The notes: generated by a model not told the origin, from the letters alone. Numbered from the stretch's first letter, positions 30,623 to 44,101 are shown. The stretch is DNA of 64,000 nucleotides from Prostheceraeus crozeri (GCA_907163375.1 CAJQUW010001728.1:62001-126000); one strand, 5' to 3'. Numbers and translations: made by a program.

Positions 30623-30644
30623 ATGAAGTAGTGTTTTGAACATC

Positions 30645-30647
<3 letters not shown>

Positions 30648-30709
<62 letters not shown>
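30648..30709. repeat. (AT)n microsatellite
   Basis: About 62 bp of uninterrupted TA dinucleotides follow directly on the Penelope fragment, within a wider AT-rich area (30040-30110 and 30720-30760 are similar). Confidence 0.9.
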
Positions 30710-31754
30710 GACTATGTACATGCATATATATTAGCATATATATAAATATATGATGGTATTTTATTCTCATTTAGTATTTCATTATAGCTAACCAGTAATC
30801 ATGTCGAGTCATATAACATAAAAACTATTGGGCACATTTACAACCACATGCTTCTCACTGATGCTGCTTACCTAATCTAAGTTAAAAATGCATCAATTTG
30901 AAACAAATGTGAGGGTGATCCATTCTTTAATTAATCGCTCTGTATTTATAATAGCATTGACAGCATGAAAAGCTATTTTGGTGAGCAAAACGCAGCACCT
31001 GTAATGCCAACAATCTGTGACCTGTTAGTTCATGCTAATTTTACATGATTTGTCGCCATCAGCTCCATTTCTTGGCAAAAAGCTGGTAATATGACATCAA
31101 AGCTTATTTATTTGATTTCATAAGTAAGTTTTGTGGCGCATGTCATTATTTGAAAAAGCAAGTTTGTTTTTGCAAAAACAAGTTTTTTATTTAAGAAATC
31201 TAAACCCTAATCCACACTTGAGGGCACAACCTTCTAATTATTGCAATGCGATTTCCTATTCAGGCTCAATCATCCACGTATCGTGTTGTGTAATATCTTC
31301 ATGACTATCAGATATTTCTTTCTCAGCTACATTGATTATTTTCCTTGGCTCTTTCTTATTTTCAATCTCTCTTATTATTTTCTTTATTTTTACTTAACTC
31401 TTTCTTTCCTGTAATTGCAACTTCGTCGTAGGCTATGCCACGAGCAATTGCACGAGTGTTTTGCTGCAGTTTTGTCAAGCAAGCTAACATCGTTTCCGCG
31501 ATGCATGAGTTGCAATAATATCAGACGATGTAACTGACGATTTCTGAAAGCGTTTCTGAATTGATTAAGTTCAGTGTTTTGTTGCAGCATCATATTTTGT
31601 AATGCTCGCTCAGTGATATTTGAATTAGGCAGAAAGTTAAAAATATTGTGTTTTGCTATAGTTGTACAAAGATTAACACGTAGGCCAATAGTAGGGACGT
31701 TTGGAAGTAGTAGCAATGCATTATCAGCTATGTAGAATTGATCTGAAGCATTTT

Positions 31755-32440
31755 ACTTCATTGCTTTTGTCGTACTCATAAGGACAACAAAGATTGGTAG
31801 TTGCGGGTTATCTCCCCCTACGGTTTCAAATTTGTCGAAAATCTGTAAAAATGAATCAATCGTCACCAAACGTCAGGTAGACGTACTTTAGCATATTTTC
31901 TACCCACATGCAAAAATGTATGCCGATCGGAAAGGTACTTTATGCAGTAGAGGCGATGACGTGAAGTGTAGCGATGTCAACAGCTTGGTCTGACTTCGTC
32001 TGTTCGACGCTTTGTTACTCGTGTGTGCATTGTTCTCCCTCCCTCTTCGTCTCATCCGCTGCCATTTGAAATCTTCCCACGACCACTAACTTGCCACGCC
32101 TTTCTTAAGTTAAAAATGTTAGTGTAAGGAATGTGGCCTCGTCATAACTTCACGAATTGTCGGGAAATGACTTTGTTGGCCTACTGCTATCTGTTGAGAC
32201 GATGAGGTCAGGTGAAGTCAGATCAAGCTGCAGACATCGCTACACTTCACGATGTCGCTTCTAAATAAAAAAAAAACTTGTCTGATTTGCATGAATATTT
32301 GCATATGGGTAGAAAATACACTCAAATACGTGTCTCTGAAGTTTTGTGACGACTTATTCATTTTTACAGATTTTAGACAAATTTCAGAACGTGGGGGGGA
32401 AGATAACCCATAAGTACCCAAAGATTGTGGAGTGCCAGTT
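31755..32440. repeat. Old foldback element with arms of about 230 bp
   Basis: The left arm (31755-32000) and right arm (32200-32440) are inverted copies. Shared landmarks are GGGTTATCTCCCCC / inverse, ATCTGTAAAAATGAATCA, TATTTTCTACCCACATGCAAA, and GTGAAGTGTAGCGATGTC with CAGCTTGGTCTGACTTC. The identity looks near 80%, so it is old. No coding sequence lies between. It is probably a MITE-like transposon. Confidence 0.7.
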
Positions 32441-34374
32441 CGCTTGGGTAAAAAATAAAAAGATGTCCTCAGACGTGAACAATTTAAGCACATCATTCGC
32501 TCTACCCTAGAAGGGAAGCTGTACAGCTTCCTACTTTACTTTACTTTACTAGAATATCATTAGAATTATTTCACTCAATTTCAAGCATTATTGAAAATAA
32601 ATCAAAGTAAATTGTGAAATCAAAGTCAGCTTCATTCCGAGTGCTGACTTTTTCTTTGTGAGTGAATCATTTTCTTCTCAGATAGTAGGAGCTCTAGTGC
32701 TACACCGAAATCCGTTATTTTCGTCGAGAGTAGCCGAAGGGCCTTTCGGAAAGCTTGTTTCTTTCGATGAAGCAGATGTGTTGCCCTTCATTTATTGCCA
32801 ATGCAATATCGACCTCCCGCTGCTTCATCCATTGTTTTCGCTAAGCATAACGTGACCTATGTCTTCAGCGCATTCTTATCTTTAACGTGAGCTACTCTAC
32901 ATGGCCATCGAGCGGTGTTCACAAATCTTGTTTGAAATCCATTCATTTCAGATCTGATGATAGAATTGTTCTAGTTTGCAGTAAACATATTATGCTTGTA
33001 ATAATACGAGTACATGTCGATCGCAATAACTGTGGCTAAATAGTTAAATTAATAGTTTCATATAATTATAATTACATATATTAATAATTATAGTATATAT
33101 TATCATATTAATTATATATAATATATATTAATTAATTATATATAACTATTAATAGTTAAATAGCACACGATCGGCTATGATTTCTTGCATCGCTCCCGCG
33201 CAACACTCTGTACATGCTTCATGCATGTCAGCTCACCATCATTCTACTGCCTTGTTCATCAAATTTCATTTCTCTGGGTATTGACAAACATTCCAAAACC
33301 CGGGTCTACATTCCGGAGACAGAGCTTACTCTACCAATTGCCTGCGCTTTTTGTCTTAAAATGAATACGACGCTGCTATTGAATAATATTTTTGTGTGAA
33401 AAGATAATTATTGCTTCGTACCTCTACTCCTATCAGCCATAACCGCAGTTGGCCCAATGTCAAAAAGACTAAGAATGTTTTGGTGTAGTTGCCTGATATC
33501 CACAATTTTAAAGCACGCATTTAAGTGAGTTCATGCACGCAAGTTCAAGAACTGATGTTGGGTTCATCTTAAACGCATTTTGCTTCTGTTTCAACCAGAA
33601 TTCTCGATTGGGGATGGAGAGCACCAACAAAGAACCTGGTCAAAGTTCTAAGTCAGATATTTCACCGCCATGGTCATGTACCTTCAAATACTTCTTACCT
33701 GGCCCATAGCTGGGAGCTACATGACATTTGATTTGATCACTCTTCTGTTTTCGCTTTCTGAGCCCAAGAATCCCAAGAAGCAACTTCGCTTTGAAATGGC
33801 TCGTCAAGTGTATTGATCAGCTTTGGTCTTGATTTTCTACCTACAGCAACCTTAATCGCACGGTCTATAAGGATGGAGATTCTAAATACAATTCTTTATG
33901 AAAAATTGGATTAAGCAATGGAGAAAATGCTTGAAAAAGAAGAAAATTTATAAAAGAAAATTGAAAACATGTAGGCCTACTTGCTTACTAACCAGGATAT
34001 TTTATAAACATGAAAGTAATTATCTGAGCTAACTGGTTTCCTTCTTGAACTTGGCATGAACATTGGAACTCATTGTATTTAGAAATTATTAGTACAAAAC
34101 TTTCCTAAAATGCTGAAAGTGCCGCTACATGTACGAATGTTTTTAGCCAATACTGCATTCTCATAGCATTGAAGGCTCAAGAGCAACTTAGAGATCGCAT
34201 CACTTTTCATGCGATTGTGGTGCCGTTGCAGTCAAAGACTTTGAATTGACTTGAACCAAGATAATGACTATCATAAAGAACAACATAAATTTCAAACAAC
34301 TCACACAGCTATTGAACACTAGAAAAAGGTAATGTTACAACTTGCAAGAGTGCAAAAATACGCGTTGCACTTAC
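32441..34374. other. Host intron or downstream sequence, no recognised feature
   Basis: This is AT-rich DNA with an AT-repeat patch near 33060-33140. It lies just 3' of the kinase-homology exon in gene order. I could not find the next guanylyl cyclase exon here by eye, but a short exon could be missed. Confidence 0.4.
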
Positions 34375-34998
34375 CTGAAAATATGACTGTTCATCCAGAT
34401 GATCCAATGCTTGACCAGTTTTGTACTCATTCAGACTAAAATCAGTTAATTTTAAAACCCAACGACTGTCTACCACACAGTTGCTAGATTTCAAATTACC
34501 ATGGAAACGGAGATCAGATTCATGTAAATATACAAGGCCTCGGATGATGTCCAGGACTAGTGACGTAATGAACATGTGACCCAATGACAAATCCTCATTA
34601 TATAGGATGTCTTGCAAACTTCCTCTCTCGCAATATTCCCAAACAACACAGATATTTGGGTCATCCACACAAGCACCCATGAATTTTGTTAAATTTGGAT
34701 TATTTTGGTTCGTGATATCTCGGAGTAGCTTCAATTCCTTTTTCACTACACGATTCATGTTGATACTCGATTTATAAACTCTCTTCACAGCCACAACTTG
34801 ACGTTTATATCGACAAACTTGAGTGAAAAATTGCTTTACTTCATTCCCATCCATATTGTAAGGGAAAAGTAATGCAAATGAGTTTTTCTTAGTACTTTCA
34901 GTTTGTATCAAAGCACTTGTTTGATCTTCCTCATTGTCATCGCCATGAAGCAAATTATGGAGATCACTGGCCGATCTGCGCATGCGCTCCGCATTTAT
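34375..34998 (-). CDS. Receptor guanylyl cyclase, kinase-homology-domain exon
   Basis: The exon runs from a TATTTTCAG acceptor (AG at 35000-34999) to a donor CAG|GTAAGT (GT at 34374-34373). It is 624 bp, phase 0 at both ends, and encodes 208 residues. The protein matches the pseudokinase domain of natriuretic-peptide-type receptor cyclases: VVAVKRVYKSSI, LLRDITNQNNPNLTKFMGAC, NICVVWEYCERGSLQDIL, and HGNLKSSNCVVDSRWVLKLTDFSL. HGNLKS replaces the kinase HRDLK, as expected for this inactive domain, which regulates the cyclase from the cytosolic side of the membrane. It is the exon after 54319-54606 in sequence order. The catalytic cyclase domain is not in the window. Confidence 0.92.
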
Positions 34999-37784
34999 CT
35001 GAAAATATATTCGAATGAAATGATAACAATAAAGAAAATGAATCAGTCATATATTCAGACAATGTTTTTCAGTTTCTCGCAATGGGAAGAGATTTCTAAT
35101 GTTCGGAGGGGGGGGGGGACGCAGCATCATTAGAAACATTTCTATTGTCATCTTAACCCTTTCATTCTCAACTTATTTTCAAAATTAAATATTTTCATGA
35201 AAAAAATTTCAAATGCAATTGCGAGCGTTCTGGGCATCGCACGAGGTTGGGAGTGGTGCCATTAGAATTGCATTGATCTCCTCTTTCTTTTGGCTGTTAA
35301 TTTTTGCCACTATGGGATCAACACTGCAGCGCAGTGCTGTCCCTAAAGGTGCAAGTCGAAATGTCCTCAAAAGGACACAATGTGCAATTTAGTTATTTAG
35401 TAGGTAGCGACTATAGTCAGGTCATGATAAGAACGATCGTGGCACAAGGAGACCACGAATACACTGTAATTACTATAATTGCTACAAATTAGAATTGTCT
35501 AATTCAGACAGGATTATTGAACATCTCCATTTTATTTCGTTAGATGATGTTTTCCACATTTTGACCAGAAAGCAGTTCATGCAAGAAGATTGTAAAAGTA
35601 GAAATCTCACAATTATGTCATCACAAACATTTTTAAATAATCATGCTTATTTCAAGGCTGCAAGTCATATTTCCACAGTCTGCAACATGTTTCATAAATT
35701 ATTTAGCAACATGAAATTAATGATCACTTCTTCTGTACAGAACAATTAAAATGTTTAACGATCTGATACTGATATCTGAATTAGGATATTTTCAGTGGTC
35801 ATTGGCCTCCTATAGCACCACAGACTTGCATCTTGCCACAAGTAACAATGAAAAGACTGCCCAAAGAATATGAGATGGGATCACATAACATTAACGCTTA
35901 AAATGTCTCTTCAAAGTTGGGATAAGAAATGTAATGGGGTTGGGTCCAGAGATTAGACCATGTTAAGTAATTAAGGAGACCAGGTCACGAACTTTTGAAA
36001 TGATCATGAGGTGTATTGCTACGATAATCAGAGTGACCTGATGCTAGAAGTCATATATATTCTATAGTAATATTTGCTGCATTTCGTTTATGAAATTCAA
36101 GAGAAGTGAGCGGGGTTGTATTGTGGAAGGTGACGTCCCTTTACTATTTTTCTCGTGTGACGGTATCTCCTTGCTATGCCTTAAAACTTTTTGCAGAAAT
36201 TAGCTGCAGTATTCCATTCAATTCTAATCCAAAGATGGCGCATGCTGCATTCATGCGCGTTTTTGCGAGAGCATGACCTAAGTAAAGGTCTAAACTGTGA
36301 CTTCCTTTTTAGAAATCCTATGATTGCCATTTATAATCCCATTATTCATCGCATAATCCTCTAATTATCATGTAAGTAATTTTATCTAACTGCAATTAAA
36401 TATTTCTAATCAATTTTCGTGTTTTGCAAGTTGCTGCGATGCAAATTGGACTACACTTTACATGATTTTGTCAACGGCGCCTTTTGTGTTCTCTGAATTT
36501 TCTCCGACAATGGGAAAATGTCCTTTCCCGATCAATTTTCTTAAAAGGAAGTAGCTTCGATTCATACAGTCACTGGTAGAATATTTTTCTACTCCTACAA
36601 ATTAATGCTTCTTAGATAGGCTAAGTATGAAATTGTCACTATTGACTGGAAGAGACATAATCTACTATATGATAGAGTGACTATCAAGTAAGCGATTTAA
36701 GTAATATCAAGAAGTGATGCATTTTTTAAATGTCAAAATAAACTTCAGAAAAGCAAATAAATGTATTGCTTTGTTTGAAAAGTTTTACGCTCCATTCCAA
36801 CCTTAGTGCATTACGACTTCCGATGAATGAATTGTGCAGTGTCTATTTGCAAATAGATAGGATGACAACACGATGCCGGGGAATTCAGTGACATGTCGTT
36901 AGTCCTGCTGCACTATTAAATTGAATATGTCCTATATCAAAATCATTCGAGTCTCATACAATTAGACATGGGCACGGATAACAAAACCAACCATTTGGAT
37001 ACCCGGATAACTATCAGGTCAACATCCAGATATCCGCGCGGATAACGAAATTGTTGGGTGAGCATAATTCGTTTGTTCAAATGATCGATAGGTAGGCTAA
37101 CTCTGCTGTCTCTGTGGCCTAGCATCTAGGTATTACTTATCTCCATTACATGCTCTGCTAGTAGGTCTAAGCTTACATTGCAGTGCATGTAGCCTCTGAT
37201 CAGAACTGTAGAAGCATTATGCCAGATATAGCACTTTCCGATCAACAAGTGATTTTCTGACACTCAGACATCTTAAGAGAGTATTTAGATGATTAAGACT
37301 ACATGTACCTTATCCAAATTACTCAGACAATTCAAGTATTCTAGTAAACGACATATCTGATATTCCACATTTCTCAAATTCAATGCGAAATGATTTGCAC
37401 TGCCTGGTGTAGACTAATAGATTCTATTTTTATGTTCATGTTTCACAATTAATATCAACAGTCTCTCATAGCAACAGTGCAGCGACCAAAACAGTATTAA
37501 TGTTATGCATGTAACATATTTTGGCTAGATAGTAAATAGGCTGATGATTTATGCAATATTTATTTGTTATTCAAAGTCTGAGGCACATCTATACTTGTAA
37601 ATTACTTTTGTAGTTGTTTCTAGCATGCATATGTATATTGTTTCAAGCATTTTTATAGCTGTTTTTGTCTTGCATTTCAAAATCATCTTCTGTTTACACA
37701 CCCTACACAGCATGCGACATGCTGCAGGATGCGCAACAACCGCTACAATAAAAGAAAATTGAAGAGTAAGCCGGTTGTTGGAGT

Positions 37785-39188
37785 ATAGTCCAGGCAATAT
37801 GCAGCGAATTACAGTTCAACCTGCCACAAATTGCAATAGTTTAAAGAGTGGCCTCATCTTCTAGAGAAAAAAATCCTTTATCAACATATCAAAAATCTAT
37901 GAAAATCTAGTTAGTGGAACACATCGCTCTCACCAATGCCAGCTATTTTTCTGAATTATGTTCTCTCTCAGTCATTCTCAGTCATTAGTTCACGAATACT
38001 TCTATCTATCTGCAGATGCAAACTGATGCAGATTTGTACAAGCTAAGCTACAAATCTGCGAGCTTTACCATCAATAAACGATGACTTTTTTGCAACTACC
38101 GCCTTGTGAAAACGCATAGCTGTTCAAGCCGTAAAGTCAAAAGCGCGTTTACATACTCTATCTTAGAGATAGCTTTCTTAGGCACCTGTAGGGTGCAAAT
38201 TGATAAAGATTTGTGCAAATAGGTTATGACACAAATTTTCCTTTTTTTCCATCAATAAGCGAAGCATTTTTGATGCAAATTTGCCAATGGCACGGGAAAA
38301 ATCTGCGAGTATTTCTATCACCAAAACATCCATATTATAATTACTTCAATGCGAAAACGCATACAATACCATAGAATGATGGTTTTTTAAAATCAAATTA
38401 TGTCTTCCGAAAAAGTGAGCAGAAACAGACAAATAGGATTATGACATGTGTAAACCTACTTTTCATCTAGAGACGTGAAATTCTTTGCGTTTTCATGAGA
38501 GAGTAGTTGCTAAACAGAATGATATAGTGATAGAAATACTCGCAGATTTTTCCCGTGCCATTGGCAAATTTGCATCAAAAATGCTTCGCTTATTGATGGA
38601 AAAAAAGGAAAATTTGTGTCATAACCTATTTGCACAAATCTTTATCAATTTGCACCCTACAGGTACATGAGAAAGCTATCTCTAAGATAGAGTATGTAAA
38701 CGCGCTTTTGACTTTACGGCTTGAACAGCTATGCGTTTTCGCAAGGCGGTAGTTGCAAAAAAAGTCATCGTTTATTGATGGTAAAGCTCGCAGATTTGTA
38801 GCTTAGCTTGTACAAATCTGCATCAATTTGCATCTGCAGATAGATAGAAGTATTCGTGAACTAATGACTGAGAATGACTGAGAGAGAACATAATTCAGAA
38901 AAATAGCTGGCATTGGTGAGAGCGATGTGGGAGGTAAATGCAGCAAATTAGACAAAGCTGCAGCGCTTCATTTTGATTGGCGGTTGCTATCTTTATCTGC
39001 GATTTCATTGGAGTAAGCGTTATATTTTGAAAAGACTCTTGACTTCAAGTGGAAAGTTCAGGTTGTTCCATTAACTAGATTTTCATAGATTTCTGATATG
39101 TTGATAAGTGATTTTCTCCAAAAGATGAGGCCACTCTTGAAACTATTGCAATTTGTGGCAGGTTAAAACATGCATTGCCTGGACTAGT
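37785..39188. repeat. Outer inverted repeat bracketing a long hairpin
   Basis: CTGCCACAAATTGCAATAGT and CCTCATCTT (37821-37860) and TATGAAAATCTAGTTAGTGGAAC (to 37920) recur inverted at 39062-39164. TAGTCCAGGCAAT extends the match to 37785 and 39188. The right copy abuts the hAT transposase end, so the left copy is an inverted duplicate of the hAT tail. Confidence 0.7.
37921..38928. repeat. Inner long inverted repeat, arms about 410 bp
   Basis: The arms 37921-38332 and 38527-38928 are inverted copies of about 97% identity by eye, with a loop of about 195 bp. The arms begin ACATCGCTCTCACCAATGCC and meet the loop at TATTTCTATCAC. Contents include TCTATCTTAGAGATAGCTTTC, itself a short palindrome. 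No transposase is coded. High arm identity means a recent origin or ongoing correction. Confidence 0.85.
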
Positions 39189-39443
39189 AGACCTCTGCTT
39201 CTTTTATTGATGAAAGTGTTGCCTGCTGCACTAAACACTCTTTCCTCCGGATAATTAGCGGCATTTACTATGCAGTGAATACGACTTTGTGACCGAAGTA
39301 ATAACTGGCAAGATTTTCTGGTACAGATATTCGACCACTCCAAAATCCTGGCTTGCATAGGATCCAGTGGAAGACCACAATATGCCTGAAGCTACCTCGT
39401 CCGTTGGAGGATCTTCTTCAATCGTCATCATGGCCAAAAATAT
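39143..39443 (-). pseudogene. hAT transposase C-terminal (dimerisation) remnant
   Basis: The frame contains ANYPEERVFSAAGNTFINKRSR, the hAT dimerisation-region signature S-E-R-x-F-S-x-A-G-N. The frame above it (to about 39443) adds acidic sequence typical of the insert before that region (MAMMTIEEDPPTDEV). The two parts are in different frames, so at least one frameshift separates them, near 39255-39360. The N-terminal zinc finger and DDE core are not visible. Confidence 0.7.
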
Positions 39444-39683
39444 TTCTCTCTGTGATTTTTGCTCCTCCAGTACTGGTCACATGGATATCCAGATATCTGG
39501 ATACTTGGGCGAACGGATATCCGCAATGATGCAACTGTATATAAAGGCAACAAAAGCATGTATACAAGAAATTTGATATCCTCAACATAATCAGTAATAC
39601 TAAATATTCAGAAAAATATATCACACCATTACCATAGAATAATTCCGCTATATGCAGTGATAATAAAAAGACAAGCAAAACTG

Positions 39684-39935
39684 ATGCTCATCATGGGAAG
39701 CCACAAAGCGTCGATGTTTGCTTGATACTTTATTTTTATTTTGGATGTCACAGACGGCCATCGTCAGGCGAATGAATGGTCATTCATTCGCCTGACGATG
39801 GCCGTCTGTGACGCCCGAAAGGCCTTGTGACATCCAAAATAAAAATAAAGTATCAAGCAAACATCGACGCTTTGTGGCTTCCCATGATGAGCATCAATGT
39901 TTCAAGCCCTCTATTTCCTGAGAAACAAGCAAAAC
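39684..39935. repeat. Near-perfect hairpin element flanked by 14-bp direct repeats
   Basis: The arms 39684-39778 and 39781-39896 fold onto each other almost perfectly around a GT centre. The right arm alone has an extra 19 nt, CGCCCGAAAGGCCTTGTGA. CAAGCAAAACTGAT occurs just before (39672-39685) and again after (near 39928), resembling a variable-length target duplication. The right arm contains CTGACGA ... CGAAA, a hammerhead-like core, which hints at a Penelope-type origin. Confidence 0.65.
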
Positions 39936-42564
39936 TGATAGCGCATTCAGAATCCCGATGTTGTTAGCGTGCGATGTTCACCAGTTCTATTCAAAAAAGT
40001 CAACAGTACCTTGTTAAATAGCATCTACAGCGATGGATGATGTTAACTGAATCTATGCGCTGAATTTTCTAGTTTCGCTTCATTCCGTTGATTAGTTAAG
40101 TGCCCAAAGAATATGTTAGATTCGAGAGTTGGATGCATGGTGGCACTATTGCGACATTAATATGGTTGGAAAGAAGCCTTCTCGATTTTCCCTGGAATCG
40201 TAGAAGTTATTGCGTTATTGATAACTGAGTGATCCTATGAGTTGTTCACTACAGGAACGTCACCATAATTTATTGGAGAAATCAAACGAAGCACTGAATA
40301 GACAATCATTGCATAATTTGAAAAACTAACTAATAAATGCCCTTGAGTACGGACGTGCAAATACCTTGAAAACACAGCTGGACCTGTGTCCGCTACCACG
40401 CTCCATCGACATTCGCGCATTATAGCAATTGTAGCAGAGTAGCGGCAGCAGATCAAAAGCGAGGAATCCACCAAGGGTTATCAAAATCAATTGCAATTAG
40501 TTTAAGTTCGGCAATCAATCAATTTTTATTGCAGTAGGAGGCAAGCAATTAATTGCAATTAATTATTGTCATCAGTCACCATTTTGATTAGACTAATTCT
40601 TGATTTTGGATTTTCGACTATGAAATTTCACTGAGAATTTTTTTGCAAGTATAGTACTTAGATTATTATCAATTTGGACACTGAGTAGAACTTTTACATA
40701 ATATACATTTACCTCTTCTTAATTCGATAGGAACATTGATAAATTTGATTTCGGACTACGTTTATGCATCATCAATTAATGAAACAAGTGAATGAATAAT
40801 CCTATGTACCTATATGATAACAGAACATGAAGTTCAAAAGTTTTAAGGTTGTCATTAAATTATTGTGCATTGTAAGATAGAGATGCTAATACAATGTAGG
40901 CTATGCAATCGATTGGTAGTGCTCTAGAATCCTGAAAGTCATCTGTTTGTGAATAAGATCTGTTTAGCATTATCTCAAAAATATCATTGAATGTGTGATG
41001 CTTTTCCTGCGATGGTGAGAAGTGACGGCTCACCATCATAAATTAAACCTAAGTAAACCAAAGTAAATTAAACTGCTATGTTTATGTATATTTATATATA
41101 TTATTCTTCATTTGTTTTTTGATACTTTAGTTAAATTAGCTTTAAGCAGTTACTTAAACAACTTCCCCAATACAAATTTAAAATTTATCTCTCGATTAAT
41201 TCCAATTATTTGATAGCAGCACAGTCAGTTAATTGCAATTAATTACAATGCAATTATTATTGATAACCCCTGTAATCCACAACTTCTTAATTACTCTAAT
41301 ACTCTACATAATTATGCACCCACTTCATTCAAAAGCAGGGTACTCGCTGCACCCTGTCAAATTTTCTGCTTATCGAAGTAGAATGTATGAAGTCAGTCTG
41401 GACCTTGGCTGCCTGACATGTCTGTAAGATACAAAAATTTAAATGATTAAATTTAATGATTTAAAATTTAAGACAAGTATATGACAATTTTGATGTTAAT
41501 CGGTTGGCCTACGTCTATAAAGAAATTACACCATTTAATTTCAGTGTAACTAGAAAATGACAGTAGTAAATTAAGAAAAAGGCAGCGAATGTGAGGAGTG
41601 ACGGAATTCAGAGATAATTCGACGAAATACATTGTCTACAGTCGTGTGCAGAATATTATCACATGCTTTTAAAAAGTGTGCATTTGTCGAAAGACCTGCA
41701 TACGTCCATTTTAAGCTCAAAATTTCCTTACGAACAATGCATCTCTCTGATGCTTCTCAGCTTCTGTGGGGTCGTTTGCGGTGAGAAGAAGACTTCTAAA
41801 AACTACCATCTTAAGGTTTACCGTCTAGCAATCAAAACCAAGTGTGAGTTACAAGACATCAAAGACAGACTTGGCTTTTGCCTCAGTTATCAACATTCAA
41901 CCAAAAGCGAATGGAGAAAGGTTCATTCTCAGAAGAAACTATGGTCCGGAAATTTGGTTTCTTTTCTGAGCATTTTCAAAGACCAACGGGGAAGAGATAA
42001 GAACAGAAATTCACGACTTCAACTGTGAAGTAAGCAACCTCAGTGATCTGGGGCTGCATGGACACAGCTGAACGAGGTGACTTGTGGTCTTCGACATCCA
42101 AAGAAAATACCATCGCAGCGAAAACCGGTGCGTATTTATCGATTCTTTACAAGCTGCGTGAGAGCAGCTGCGCATCCTTTTGAAAGATTGGTTTGGTAGC
42201 TCGCCGAACTTCAAAAAGACGGAGAATTGTTGAAAAATTGGTATAAAGTAAAGCATCGTCACTGAAGCCAACATGTCGTGTGACCTGATCATACTTGAAC
42301 ACACGAACGCAGTCTGGAGTAGGTCTAGTGGGAGCATCTGGTCCCACAGACTCCATCTGTGACGTAGCTCTAGGTCACCATAGCCAAATACTGAGTGAAC
42401 GATAATGTCGATGGATTGCAAGGCAAACCATTTTTGGGATTCATATTTTCCTATTCTATATCATTGCTCTGTTATTTGAATGAAGAGCAAAATCAATAAA
42501 GTCTAATTTTTTGAAAAAAGTGATAATATTTTGCACATGACTGCAGTTTGAAATCACTCTGTGT
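39936..42564. other. Intron sequence, no recognised gene
   Basis: Open frames at 41663-42028 (+) and 42011-42421 (-) are the longest. Neither shows a domain I know, and neither has clear exon borders. TTAATTGCAATTAATTA patches recur near 40490-40565 and 41225-41250 as direct repeats. Confidence 0.4.
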
Positions 42565-42572
42565 GCTTTTAC

Positions 42573-43356
42573 CAGGGATGCGGAGTCGGAGTCCCGGAGT
42601 CCTATCAATTTTAATGGAGTCAAAATTTGATGGATGTCCTATCAAATGATAGGACTCCGGACTCTGGCCTATAACTAGACCCGAAATAATATATTACTAG
42701 TAAATTATTTATTCTCGTGCATAGCTGTCATTGTCTTGATGTCAACTTTCTCTGTCAAACAGAAGTACCGAGACAGCAGTGCATACAAAGCTTATAATAG
42801 TTGAGGAAATGAACCGTGATAGTTAAAAAAGGATTGTCTTTTCACTCGGCGATTTAGTAGAGAAGACAAGCCTTCCTAGCTTCGATTACACCTACGCGCC
42901 AAAGGTCACATCAGAGACAAAAATGAAATACTAGTTTGTTTGAGAACATTGCCTCTTACCATCACGTTAATCGTGTGTGATGGCTCCTATAAAGCGCATA
43001 TTAAAATCGAAAGTACTCATATCTTTTGGAGGATGGGAGAAAATTTCCTGTCTTGTAGAGACTGGAGAAAAACCGTGTGAAGCACACATCAAGAAGATGG
43101 GAGGAGTCGAGTCGCATGCATCCAACTGAAAGCGACATCTGATCAACTATCATCGAAAATGATTGATAATTGATGCAGCAATGATCACTAAATATAGGTT
43201 CAGGTAAGCCTATAATGATATATGATGTAGGCTACCAGTTAATTTTTCAAAAAACTAATATTCTTGCCACCCGGAGTCCGAGTCCTATCAAAAGCCGGAG
43301 TCCTATCTACCACCGGAGTCGCAGTCCTATCAAAATGATAGGATTCCGCATCCCTG
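42573..43356. mobile_element. Non-autonomous hAT element (MITE), 784 bp
   Basis: The ends CAGGGATGCGGAGTCGGAGT and GGATTCCGCATCCCTG are inverted. An exact 8-bp duplication, GCTTTTAC, flanks it (42565-42572 and 43357-43364). The CAGGG start and 8-bp duplication define hAT. Subterminal GGAGTCCTATCAAA motifs repeat at both ends. There is no transposase frame. Confidence 0.93.
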
Positions 43357-43364
43357 GCTTTTAC

Positions 43365-44101
43365 GTTAAGTAAGTCACCTACACTAACCTAAATCACATA
43401 TATTTCTGCCATTCGGCTATAGACCTATGCTAATATAACAGAAATTAGGCTATTAATATAGTTATAATGAAATCGGAAAATAACTCTTTTCAGCAAAGAA
43501 TTTGCAAACCGAACGGGTCGGGCCTGAGCCGGTTCCGACTCTGAAATGAGGTACTGAGGGTGCTGCGCATCAAAGCAACAGTTGACCATGTCGCAGTCGA
43601 CGTATTTTCAAAGCACATTTCCACTCTAGTTTTGTTAAATCTGTATAGCTATTTATTATATATTTGACTGGAAGCGCTTATTCAAAATTTTTGATGATAC
43701 CAGAGAATGAAATGATACTAAATTTACACATCAATAGGACTTTATGATACACACTGTGCACAGATTGTAACACTCAGAGATCGATAAGTACGATAAATGG
43801 TGTTATTTGTTCACTTTATCAGGCAACAAAAATTTTGAAAATAAATCAGCAGGCAAAAATTCGTAGGCAAAAGATTTGGTGTACAATTGAGGGCTATGAC
43901 AGTAGACATTATACTGTCTTTATCTCTTGTGAATCAGCGAGAAAAATCGACATTGTGCCCTTAGTTTTCTGAATTGAACTTTATATGTATGAACAATGTG
44001 TAAGAAAGGGATGACAATCACGTCTATGGCCGGGGATTTCAGTTGTTATTATATATTGTCGGATTTCAATGGTGAATTGAAAGATGATACACTGAGCACT
44101 C
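43365..44101. other. Intron sequence, no recognised feature
   Basis: AT-rich, no ORF or repeat structure of note. Confidence 0.4.

Larger units (their letters stand above)
36960..39600 (-). mobile_element. hAT-type transposon remnant with nested inverted repeats
   Basis: GGATA/TATCC-rich short repeats mark both edges (about 36970-37050: CCCGGATAAC, CCAGATATCCGCGCGGATAAC; about 39480-39525: GGATATCCAGATATCTGGATA). This is the style of subterminal repeats in hAT elements. A minus-strand hAT transposase end lies at 39143-39358. The middle is filled by inverted repeats. I could not fix exact ends or an 8-bp duplication. Confidence 0.5.

Noticed and set aside
30640-30720. AT repeat as a possible regulatory or origin sequence
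   Set aside because: Simple (AT)n microsatellite next to a retroelement fragment; no other signal.
41663-42421. Two opposite ORFs of 121 and 136 codons in the intron
   Set aside because: No known domain and no exon borders. They could be a decayed gene piece, but nothing supports a name.
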